A DNA stretch of 64,000 nucleotides, taken from Aurantiochytrium sp. KH105 (lineage: Eukaryota; Sar; Bigyra; Thraustochytrida; Thraustochytriidae). The position numbers and the translations under genes are program-made. Shown in pieces: positions 8,696 to 17,413 of the stretch. Position 1 is the first letter of the stretch, and every line of letters begins with the position of its first letter. The stretch is taken from positions 1-64,000 of the forward strand of contig BGKB01000110.1 of assembly GCA_003116975.1 (NCBI GenBank), in the 5' to 3' direction. Below the pieces are notes generated by a model. It ran no database searches. It was not told where the DNA came from and was given only the letters and a program-made list of their open reading frames with translations.

Positions 8696-11059
8696 ATGGA
8701 CGCGGTTGAGATGATGGCCGAACCTGCAATGACACACGTCGCGAAGGAGGAGGCACTGCTCCATTCGCCGGGACAAATTCCCCCGTTGCCGCCGCGCGAC
8801 AATTGCCTCATGGAGCGCAAGGAGGACGATGAGGAACACGACTTTGCGCAGTGTAACGAGGGCAACAAAGAGGTCACCTTTCCGGAGGAAGACGACTCGG
8901 AAAACTTTAACGATGCTGAGAATGACCCGGAAAACAGCATGAACCAGATGAACCGTCAGAGCCAGCAGTCGGCGAGCCGTCTGAGCCAGCATTCTTCGGG
9001 GAAGAGAAGCTTCGGAAATAGCATTGACAGCCCGCTGACCACGCCCATGAAGCCATCTCGACCCACGGATGAATGCAGTGTCGGAACCGCGACCAGCACG
9101 GCCAAGAAGAAGAAGCGGGCCAAGGAAAACTCCATCAAAGTGGCCGTGCGGTGCCGACCTATGAATGACCGTGAGCTGGACATGGGCGACATGGCCTGTG
9201 TCGAGATTGAAGACGACACACTTACCATCTCGGCAGATCCAGATGGAACGGGTCAGGTGAACTGCATTGGGGGACGCTCGGCTCGATCGAAGAACCCAAC
9301 ACGTGCCTTTACTTTTGACTACTGCTATGGGCCCGAGTCCGAACAAGCCCAAGTTTTTGAGGACATTGGCACGGGGGTGCTGGAGAACGCCTTTGCGGGA
9401 TACAACGCGAGTGTGTTCGCGTACGGGCAGACCGGGTCCGGCAAGACGCACACAATGCTTGGTTCGGGCGTCGACGCTGGGCTCATTCCGCGCATTTGCT
9501 GGTGCCTTGTCGAGAAGCTCCACGAGACGGAGCAGCGTGGCGATCCGGAGACATCGTGCTTGGGCACGGGTGCTGAGTCGACGACGTACTCGCTTGAGGC
9601 CTCGTACCTGGAAATTTACAATGAGCGATGCATCGACCTTTTGGCCCCGCCGCCTAACAATAGCGAGCCGAGCATCAAGCTTCGCGTGCGCGAAGACCCA
9701 AAGAGCGGTCCGTACGTGGAGGACCTCACCACCGTACCTGTGCGGAGCATGCACGAGATTCGCCGCATGATGGCGGTGGGTGCTCGCGCACGCACGGTGG
9801 CTGCGACGAACATGAACAACAAGTCGAGCCGCAGTCACGCAATCTTTACGCTCGTGTTCAAGCAGACGACGATTTCAGGCGATCTCTCGAGTGCTACAGA
9901 CACCGTGTCCAAGATCAATTTGGTGGACCTCGCAGGATCCGAGCGCGTGTCGGCAAGTGGAGTCAAGGGTCGTCAGCTGACCGAAACGGCGAACATTAAT
10001 CGTTCCCTGCACACGCTTGGCCGCGTCATTAACGCCTTGTCGCGCTCGAGCGGCAGGAAGCGTGGGTACAACACCCCGAGCAAGGACAACTTGTTTGGCA
10101 CTCCGACCACGAGCGGTGGGGCGCCGCCGCTCATCCCATACCGCGACTCGACGTTGACCTGGCTCCTGAAACCGAGTTTGGGCGGCAACTCGCGGACGAC
10201 CATGTTTGCGACCGTGAGCCCAGCCATGGTGAACTTTGAGGAGAGCTTAACGACGCTGCGATATGCGCAGGAATGCTCGCGCGTGGTGAACAAGGCGATT
10301 GTGAATCGTGACAAGAACGTGGAAATCATCAACGAACTGCGCACGGAGATCGATCTGTTGCGCGAGAGGCTTGCCTACCACACGCAGACGAGCGAGCAGG
10401 TGGCATCGCTCGAGGAGGCCAACAAGCAGATGGAGGCCCAGATTCTTGAGCAAGTGGGCGCCAAGCGGCGCCACGTTGAGACCATTCGAATGATCGAGGG
10501 TCAGCTCGAACAGTCGGAAGCGGTTCGCAATGGTCTTGAGGGCGAGCTCGATAAAGCCAAGGCCGCGCTGGAGGACACGCGTAACCGTTTGGCAGAGTCT
10601 GAAGCAAACCGTGAGGCCGCACAAACGGAGATTGTCCAGCTGAAGAAGAAACTCGAGGACTTGAGTGTGGTGCAGGTGACTCGCAAGGCGCGCAAGGCGT
10701 TTGTCTCGAAATTCGCGAGCTTTGCGTCACTGACGTCCTCGTTGCGAAAGCGTCAGCGTCAAAAGCTGTTGAAACAGGATGCAGAAAATACGAGGCAAAA
10801 CACAGAAGCAGACGACTTGCTTGAGAGCTTGGAGGACGAAGAGGAAAATCAGATTGAGGATGACGCCGCCCTCGCCTCGTCGACAGCACATGAAGACGGC
10901 GATGCAGAGCCGACGACCTCAGCAGACGACATCAACAGCAACAACACGAAGAAGACGAAAAAATCGTGGCGAGGAAGGCTCAAGAAGTTGTGGAAGAAAA
11001 TTCCCCTTGTCTCCTCGAGCTCGACGAGTTCTACCAAGAAGAAGAACAAGAAGAACTAG
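8696..11059 (+). CDS. Kinesin motor protein, kinesin-3-like, short tail
   Basis: 787 aa from the ATG at 8696; the frame runs 36 codons further upstream without an ATG. The N-terminal 140 residues are acidic and Ser-rich. The motor spans about 147-533 with all nucleotide-binding motifs: P-loop GQTGSGKT (244-251), switch I NNKSSRSHAIF and switch II DLAGSE. The motif IPYRDSTLTWLLK...LGGNSRT and the neck region VVNKAIVNRD are typical of kinesin-3 (KIF1/Unc-104). An extra Ser/Gly loop sits before IPYRDS. Coiled coil runs about 540-660. The tail is acidic and then ends in Lys-rich residues. No FHA or PH domain is visible, so it is shorter than a typical KIF1. The likely role is plus-end-directed transport on microtubules, with unknown cargo. 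It is convergent with the WASP gene, leaving about 130 bases. Confidence 0.9.
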   Translation: MDAVEMMAEPAMTHVAKEEALLHSPGQIPPLPPRDNCLMERKEDDEEHDFAQCNEGNKEVTFPEEDDSENFNDAENDPENSMNQMNRQSQQSASRLSQHSSGKRSFGNSIDSPLTTPMKPSRPTDECSVGTATSTAKKKKRAKENSIKVAVRCRPMNDRELDMGDMACVEIEDDTLTISADPDGTGQVNCIGGRSARSKNPTRAFTFDYCYGPESEQAQVFEDIGTGVLENAFAGYNASVFAYGQTGSGKTHTMLGSGVDAGLIPRICWCLVEKLHETEQRGDPETSCLGTGAESTTYSLEASYLEIYNERCIDLLAPPPNNSEPSIKLRVREDPKSGPYVEDLTTVPVRSMHEIRRMMAVGARARTVAATNMNNKSSRSHAIFTLVFKQTTISGDLSSATDTVSKINLVDLAGSERVSASGVKGRQLTETANINRSLHTLGRVINALSRSSGRKRGYNTPSKDNLFGTPTTSGGAPPLIPYRDSTLTWLLKPSLGGNSRTTMFATVSPAMVNFEESLTTLRYAQECSRVVNKAIVNRDKNVEIINELRTEIDLLRERLAYHTQTSEQVASLEEANKQMEAQILEQVGAKRRHVETIRMIEGQLEQSEAVRNGLEGELDKAKAALEDTRNRLAESEANREAAQTEIVQLKKKLEDLSVVQVTRKARKAFVSKFASFASLTSSLRKRQRQKLLKQDAENTRQNTEADDLLESLEDEEENQIEDDAALASSTAHEDGDAEPTTSADDINSNNTKKTKKSWRGRLKKLWKKIPLVSSSSTSSTKKKNKKN

Positions 11060-11188
11060 AAGTAAAAGCGGGAGGAGCAAGCATGTTCAAGTACAACCAA
11101 AACAATCACAAGAATCACAGCAAGGACGTAAACAACGTAAACACAATTTTGTAGTGGACAAAAGCCACCAAAAAAAGAAGAAGAAAAT

Positions 11189-13186
11189 CTAATCACTCCA
11201 CTCATCCGAGTCGGAGTCGGAATCGCCCATCATGGCGCGACGATCGTTCATGGTCTCAATGAGCTTGGCCATGAGCTGATTCTGCGCCTTGGGCTTCATG
11301 CCATTGAGATCGGGCAGCTGGCTGGGTCGCTTGCGAGGTGCCTGGGCGGAAGGCGTCGGTACACGGCGCAAATCGACGCCGCGCTGGATGCCCTGCAAAA
11401 GGCCAGAGACGGGCTTGCGCGGCTTGGTGAGCTGCTGCTTGGAAGATCCTGCCCGAGACCTCGGTTTCGGGGCCGGGGGCATCGCAGGCATTGCCGGCAT
11501 TGCCGGAGCGCTGGGCGGCGCAGATGGCAAGGCTGGCAAGGAAGGCAAAGGCGGAAGCTCCGGAACCGGAGGAGGTGCGGGCGGGACAACGGGGAGCGGA
11601 GGCGGGGGCGGCGGGGGCACGTTCGTGAGCGTGGGTGGTTTGGACTTTGGCACAGGCGGGGCCTTGGCTTTGGTCGTGAGCGCCTTGAGCGAGAGTCTAC
11701 GCGAGGTGCGCGGGGGCTTTGAGGCCTCGACACGAGCGCGCGCCTGCTCGTTTTTGGCACGTAGTTCCGCGATCTCGGCCATGATGCGGTCGCGTTCGGC
11801 GGCCGCATCTTCGGCTTCGCGACGGGCTTGCTCGGCTTGCTCGCGTGCAAGCTCTGCGGCCTCTTCGGCCTCCCTCTCTTCGTCTGACTTTTGAGGCGTT
11901 TGATGGACTCGCGCCACACTTTGACGGTAATTGTTGACTGCGAGGTGCAGCTGTTTGTCAGCCTTGGCGGCGACCTTTTCGTGCTGCTTGGCCTCCTTTT
12001 CCATGGCGCGAAGCTCCCTGGTCGACTCCTTGAGAGCCCTTCGCGGGGGCAAAGGCGGGGGCGCCTTGGTCTCACGAAAGGGTGCAGAAGGCTCTTCGTC
12101 CTCGTAGTCGTCATCAGGGTTGTCGTTGTCGATATCACCGTACTCTTCAGGTTCTTCGTCTTCTTCGTCTTCTTCTTCGTCTTCCTCTTCGAGAGTTTCC
12201 AGACGTTCATTCTCTGCTTCCTGCTCGGCAATGTAGGACTTGTTGTCCTCTTCCCAGGCAGCGAGTGCAGCCTGCTCTGCCTCGTAAGCAGCAAGGTCCT
12301 CGTAATATTGGCGCATTTCCTCTTCGTACTTGGCATACGCGGCCAGCTCATCTTCCGTGAGGCCCTCGACTGCATCTTCGATTTGGTCCTCGGTAAGATC
12401 TTCGTATTCGGGATCCTGCTGGTAGAGTTCAGTAACCTGCTTTTGGCGTTCCGTCTGCTTGATGGTTTCCATAATGGCGGCCGCAGTCTCTGGATCCTGA
12501 AGATCGCGCTTCTTAATGCCCGCTTGCTTGAAGAGCTGTTTCCACTGGGGCGCAAGATGATTCACGTCGAAGGTACCATCGGTGTTGACACCAACATGCT
12601 GGTCATGCTGCAGCATGCGTACCTCGCCAATCTTAAGGGACTCGCGGGCCTTGGGCTTGCCACCGCCAAAGAGACCTCCAAAGAGACCCTTCTTTTCCTT
12701 TCTCAAAAGGTTTGCGCCAGCGTTGGACTTGCTGGTCGGTCGCAGGGCCATGACCTTGCTGAGAAAGGTTCGTGCCTCGCCAGCATCGGCAAAGCAAAAG
12801 CCGGCAACGGCGTCCTCGATTTCGATCGAGTGAAACTGCGCAGAGAGCACCTCGTAGGTCATGTCGAGGTAAAGCTCGTAGCTAAATCGAAGACTGAACG
12901 ACTTCAGGTCATAGATTTGAAACACAAAGGCATCGACGGAGCGATCGATGATGAACACAAGAGCGCCGACAACATTGGTGGTGGTCCATTCTTCGTTGGA
13001 GAGGTGAGAGAACGAGCGCAGAATAGAGTCCTTGCCGGGCTTGCGAAGGGCCTTGGGGTCCGGGGACGCCAAGTGAAGTCTGGCAATCGCCGCGGCCACG
13101 ACGGTCTGCCGTGCGCCCACTACGGACTGCAGTTTGGCGCGTTCCTCCTGCGTGATGAGCGGCTTGCTGGGCGACAAGGCAGCCAT
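11189..13186 (-). CDS. WAS: WASP-family actin nucleation-promoting factor
   Basis: 665 aa from an ATG at 13186. WH1/EVH1 domain about 15-150. A basic Lys/Gly stretch follows (about 160-182). The GTPase-binding CRIB region is at about 187-245, with the key HVGVNTDGTFDVNHL pattern. Residues about 250-500 are a long insert: acidic (EEEDEEED near 333-345), Tyr/Glu/Ala-rich and coiled-coil-like. The proline-rich segment spans about 508-575, a WH2 motif about 594-610 (GLLQGIQRGVDLRRV), the connector helix about 633-652, and an acidic tail ends in DEWSD with the conserved Trp. This is the full WASP order, so binding of Rho-family GTPase, profilin, G-actin and Arp2/3 is expected. The insert between CRIB and proline-rich region is longer than in animal WASPs. 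Confidence 0.93.
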   Translation of the reverse strand: MAALSPSKPLITQEERAKLQSVVGARQTVVAAAIARLHLASPDPKALRKPGKDSILRSFSHLSNEEWTTTNVVGALVFIIDRSVDAFVFQIYDLKSFSLRFSYELYLDMTYEVLSAQFHSIEIEDAVAGFCFADAGEARTFLSKVMALRPTSKSNAGANLLRKEKKGLFGGLFGGGKPKARESLKIGEVRMLQHDQHVGVNTDGTFDVNHLAPQWKQLFKQAGIKKRDLQDPETAAAIMETIKQTERQKQVTELYQQDPEYEDLTEDQIEDAVEGLTEDELAAYAKYEEEMRQYYEDLAAYEAEQAALAAWEEDNKSYIAEQEAENERLETLEEEDEEEDEEDEEPEEYGDIDNDNPDDDYEDEEPSAPFRETKAPPPLPPRRALKESTRELRAMEKEAKQHEKVAAKADKQLHLAVNNYRQSVARVHQTPQKSDEEREAEEAAELAREQAEQARREAEDAAAERDRIMAEIAELRAKNEQARARVEASKPPRTSRRLSLKALTTKAKAPPVPKSKPPTLTNVPPPPPPPLPVVPPAPPPVPELPPLPSLPALPSAPPSAPAMPAMPAMPPAPKPRSRAGSSKQQLTKPRKPVSGLLQGIQRGVDLRRVPTPSAQAPRKRPSQLPDLNGMKPKAQNQLMAKLIETMNDRRAMMGDSDSDSDEWSD

Positions 13187-14829
13187 CGTGTCTCGTCTCT
13201 AGACGATGAAGGGGCCTTGAACGTCCTCGTCGGCGGCGGTGTCAGCTCGCTCGCTCGCTCGCTCGCACGCCTTGCTTGCTGATGTGCTTGCGCCGAGCGC
13301 CTTGCCTCGACGCGGTGAGCTCGAGCAAGGCCTCGATGCGCGGGGCGCGAGTGGCGCTCGCCGCACGCGCGCGGAGTGGGGCCGGCGCGTTCGTTCCGGG
13401 TCCGCCTCGAGGGCTCCCTCGCTCGGCGAGCGCAGCGCGTGCGCCGACTTTTCAGATTGAGACCCCGCTCGCTGGACGGGCCGCGCCTCCGCGCCGGGCC
13501 CGGGGCAGACGGCGGGAGGGTGGGCGGGCGGCCGCGCGCGGACAGCTGTCGCGAGGCTGGCTGGCCGGCCGGCCGGCCGGAGGCTCGCGCGTGCTCGCTC
13601 GCTCGCAGACTCGCGCGCGCGCGGCGGGTCGCGGGTGTTGGTCGTCTGGGCTCCGGCGGCCTCGGGGAAAGCCGGCGCGGGATTCCGCCGTCACTGGACG
13701 CGCCCTGAGTGTGAAGCCGGGAAAGTACGCTATGTGCGCTATGGGGATAGTATTGCGTGCCACTGTCTCTAAAACCGAGCAGTGGATTTGTAGGGGGGAA
13801 ACGAGCATGGACTGCGGCTGCACGTGCCGCGGACTTTAAGGGGGGTTCAGAGATCCAGAGTGCTCCCTATAGATGAAGAGGATAAGGCGGGAAGGGGCGC
13901 GGAGGAGCGGGGTAGGAGAGAATGTCGGGGAAATAAAGTTTATAGGAGCGCGTCAAGAGTCGCACAATCACGGTGTGCATGGCGGAGGAGAAAGTATCAG
14001 AGATGCTCGGAGAGCGGCGGCGGCGTCTGGTTGACACGTTCTTCTCTTCGGCACCAGCAGCAGGACTTCCTCGGTGACAGGTGGTTTGCTCTCAATGCAT
14101 TGTCAATTCTCATGTTTCCGGAAGAATGGTGAAACAATGTAACGCAAAGCTATAGGATGGTATACACGCAGGCCGGCACGCAGGCAAACAGGCACACAGA
14201 AAGGAAATCGGTCTAAAGATTGACTGTGTTTTCTTCTTTGACAAAGGACGTAGCACTTTCATAGCAAATGCTGGGCAAGGACTTCAAAAATTAGATGTTT
14301 TCGCTTTGGAAGGGCGAAAGTTGTCAAAAATGAGATGCTGATGCTTGATGACCTTGCGTGGAGACAAAGAGGACCAAGGCCAGATGCAAGAGGCATGGAA
14401 CTCACTTGTGTTTGGCTTGCCTGCGTCATTTTCTGCGCAGCATCGGGGCACTTTGATGCAGACTGCGATGCGATCCAATGAATGCTTGAGCTTCCATACT
14501 TGGAGAGGTCTTATCGGCGTTCAACTTTATCGCATCTCGACTGGCCATCACTTGTTCTCCTGTGTTGTATCTCAGATTGTTCTTGTTGCTGTTTCTGCTG
14601 TGTTGACGTGCCATGTCTTGTAGTTTCCTGTTATGCCACATCTTTTCATTTCATGATGTGTCTCGCATCTCGAAGTGTTCTTGTTGCTTTTCTTGTCGTC
14701 TTGGCATGCCGTGTCTTGTAGTTTCTTGACATGCTATGTCCTTTCCAGCATTATATTGCCTCGACGTACGTTGCATGCAACCACTGCACGTGATACGATG
14801 ATAAAATAATCCTATCGGGGCTGTCTATA
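13187..14829. other. Intergenic region with GC-rich proximal part and direct repeats
   Basis: 13187-13700 is very GC-rich, with GCTC and GGCC runs, and is probably the promoter of the WASP gene. 14150-14820 is AT-richer and holds the direct repeat at 14569-14742. Open frames here match nothing I know. Confidence 0.5.
14569..14742. repeat. Imperfect direct repeat, two copies of about 75 bases
   Basis: Copies at about 14569-14643 and 14667-14742 share blocks such as TGTTCTTGTTGCT and TGTCTTGTAGTTTC in the same order. They lie just downstream of the metallo-beta-lactamase gene. Confidence 0.7.
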
Positions 14830-15978
14830 TCATTTTACCAGTGTCCAGCCGTCGCTCGTACGCTTGACACGAGTCTCGCGCTGAAGTTTGTCGAGATGCT
14901 GGGCTGTGGAGCGCGAGGCGCCACGTTTGAGAATCCAAGAGAGATTCTGGTTTGCGTAAATGAGGTCGACAAGCGCTTGAATCGTCTTGGGTCCCTTTTC
15001 GTCGCCGAGCGCAGCAAGAATTTGGTCCTCGCGGCGCTGACGGTGTTCAATGTATTCTTTGATCCGTTTTGTACCGTCTGGGACGACAGGACCGTGACCC
15101 GGATAAAGACGACCCGGCTGGACCTTGCCGTCGCTGTGGTCTTGGACGAGACTTTGGGAATTTGGCGCTGTGTCGCGCTCATCGGGGCTGACCGCGTCGA
15201 GGTCGAGGTCGGCGTCGTCGCTGGAAAGCATGACGTCCGTTTTTGCGATTTCGAGCTCGCGTAAGAGAATGCGCAAGCTGCCAACGTACTCGTGAAGGTT
15301 TTCAAAGACAGCCGTGCCGGATCCAAGGACGCAATCGCCCGAAAAGATGGCAGCTTCTTCTTGGAGGACAAGCGACACATGATCGGCTGTGTGACCCGGA
15401 GTGAGCACCGCGCGAAGGGTGGCCCCACGAACGGCGATGACTGATGCGTTTTCGAGGATGCGATCATAGCGTCGACCTGAAGGGTCTTTTTCGTTTGGTC
15501 GTTTGGGTCTTTTCCAAAAGCATGCGTCGGGAAAAGCCTGGCGAAGCTTTGGCACGCCGCCGACGTGATCCTCGTGCTCGTGCGTCAGGATGACGTCGGA
15601 AATGGTGGCGCCGAGGTCGCGAAGGGTCTCGATAAGGAGTTTGTGGTACTGTGCATTTCCGTCGCCGGCGTCGATGAGAACACGACGTTCACCGGTGCCA
15701 ACGATGTAGGTGTTTGTGCCTTGAAGGGTGAATGCGCCAGGGTTTTGGCCAAGAACACGGACGATGCGCGGCGAGAGTACAGCGACACTTTGGACCTCGG
15801 GGAGCCCTTTGGGGGGTCCGCCAAAGTTTGCAAGGCGGTATGCAAGACGTTTGCGGCGTTGGCGAGCTCCGGGGACGATGAAGAGGCGCGCGAGCTGTAC
15901 AAGAAGCGCCACGAACCCGAGAAGGCCGAGGCTTTGCAGCGCTTGGCGCGCTGAGGCTCCGAATGAGGTGTTGGACAT
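14830..15978 (-). CDS. Metallo-beta-lactamase fold protein, LACTB2-like
   Basis: 382 aa from an ATG at 15978. A hydrophobic segment at about 16-36 could be a membrane anchor or part of a targeting sequence. The metal-binding set is intact: HEHEDH (133-138), TPGHT (H196), GDC (D215) and YPGHG (H295). The C-terminal 70 residues, starting with HRQRREDQILAAL, form the winged-helix-like domain seen in LACTB2. Human LACTB2 is a mitochondrial single-strand endoribonuclease, so an organellar RNA nuclease is the best guess, but hydrolases with other substrates share this layout. An acidic insert near 253-285 is not part of the core. It lies head to tail with no other minus-strand gene close enough to suggest coupling. 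Confidence 0.88.
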   Translation of the reverse strand: MSNTSFGASARQALQSLGLLGFVALLVQLARLFIVPGARQRRKRLAYRLANFGGPPKGLPEVQSVAVLSPRIVRVLGQNPGAFTLQGTNTYIVGTGERRVLIDAGDGNAQYHKLLIETLRDLGATISDVILTHEHEDHVGGVPKLRQAFPDACFWKRPKRPNEKDPSGRRYDRILENASVIAVRGATLRAVLTPGHTADHVSLVLQEEAAIFSGDCVLGSGTAVFENLHEYVGSLRILLRELEIAKTDVMLSSDDADLDLDAVSPDERDTAPNSQSLVQDHSDGKVQPGRLYPGHGPVVPDGTKRIKEYIEHRQRREDQILAALGDEKGPKTIQALVDLIYANQNLSWILKRGASRSTAQHLDKLQRETRVKRTSDGWTLVK

Positions 15979-16831
15979 TCTCTTTGTCGCAGCGCCACGA
16001 CCCTCGAGCGCAAGCAGCAGAGGGCCGTCGGGCGCGAGCGAGCGGCGTGGAAGGGGCGTAGAAGGCGCGAGCGTGGGCAGACGTACGGGACTGGCAGAGC
16101 TGGCTTGCTGGCCTGATGCGCCCGCCGGAGGCTAGGTCCGAGAGACTCGCGCTGCTGGTCTGCACGTCTGACTCTTGCTGAAATGCGTTGTGGGTGGAAA
16201 AGCAATGTGCCCAGAAAGGAGCAAACAAGTAGTAAAAGGACAAGACACGGCATGGCATGGCTGGAGGGTGCGCGCGCTGCTCGTGAGCGAGCACCCGGGT
16301 CCTTGCTCATTTTTCTTCTTCGTCTTGCTAACATAAGCAGAAATTGCTGCTGCTGGCAATGGGAGCACGCAAAAGAAAGCAACAGGTGTGACCCAATGCA
16401 AAGTCGTGGATGAGATGAAATGGGAGTAAATTGTAAAAAAAAATCGTTGATGTAGTAGGCGAGAGCGAGAATCAAAGGGAAATCTTGATCACTCGCTAAC
16501 GTGCTTGCTTGCTTGCGGATGCAAACCTTGTAGGAGTTGATTGAGTTAGCACAAATGTCAGAGAAGGAGGGGAAAAGGTAAAGAAAAGAGAGTATAATCG
16601 TGTGCAGTATTGCAGTTGCGGAAAAGAGTTTTTTCTGAGATTGAAGGGATAGATGTACGTCGAGGAGGAAGAAGAGGAAGTGGGAAGAGGTGAGTGAATG
16701 AGATATACGATGAGAATGAGAACGAAGCGTCGCAATCATTGTTCAAGCACTTTGCCAGCGAATCAGCCCGCTCGGTGCAGTGCGCGGCGGGTGAGAAAGA
16801 CAAAGTGAGAGAAGGAGAGAGCGTGTTGAAT
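15979..16831. other. Intergenic region upstream of LACTB2-like gene
   Basis: Mixed sequence with an A-run near 16434-16442 and purine-rich stretches (about 16555-16700) on the plus strand. No gene is seen. Confidence 0.45.
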
Positions 16832-17413
16832 TTACTCGTCGTCCTCATCGTCATCGTCCTCATCATCGTAGCCACCATCGTCGAGGACCGAGGTCATCTG
16901 GCCGCCCTGCTGGGAGAGGTTGAGCATCTCGCGGTCGTAGCGCTGGCGGTCAGCCTCGGCCTGCTTGAGGTAAGGCTGACGCTCGGCCTCGCTGGTGTCC
17001 TTCCACCTGGCGCCGAGGACCTTTTGAATCTCGACCATGGACTTTTCCGGGAACTCGGCCTTGACGGTCTCACGGAGGGCTTTGCAAAAGTACAGATATG
17101 CGGACATGGCGCGCTTGGGGCGGTTGGGGTCCTTGCGCTTTCCCTTGCGCGAGTACATGGGGTCAGGCTGGTAGGTTGACATGGCGTTATCGTAGCGAGC
17201 CTTGTCGTCGGCGGCTAGCTTGTTGTAGGGGTCCTTTTGGTCGTCGGACATGTTCTTCCACTCCTCTCCCAGACGCTTGCCCATCTCACCAAAGCCCATG
17301 TCGGGGAACATCTCCTTGAGCTGGGGGCGGCGCTCCTTGCTGTAAAAGAGGAAGCCCGTCAACGCCCGCTTGGGCTTGTTGGGGTCCTTCTTGAGAGCCT
17401 TGGTCTTGGGCAT
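16832..17413 (-). CDS. HMGB-type protein with two HMG boxes and an acidic tail
   Basis: 193 aa from an ATG at 17413. HMG box A spans about 12-80 (PNKPKRALTGFLFYSKERR, then W52). Box B spans about 97-165 (PNRPKRAMSAYLYFCKALR, then W137). Residues 179-193 are almost purely Asp/Glu. This is the classic HMGB1-3 layout of two boxes plus acidic tail, so the protein should be an abundant, sequence-nonspecific DNA-bending chromatin factor. No intron is seen. The upstream region is GC-rich with GTC/GTCT runs. Confidence 0.93.
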   Translation of the reverse strand: MPKTKALKKDPNKPKRALTGFLFYSKERRPQLKEMFPDMGFGEMGKRLGEEWKNMSDDQKDPYNKLAADDKARYDNAMSTYQPDPMYSRKGKRKDPNRPKRAMSAYLYFCKALRETVKAEFPEKSMVEIQKVLGARWKDTSEAERQPYLKQAEADRQRYDREMLNLSQQGGQMTSVLDDGGYDDEDDDDEDDE

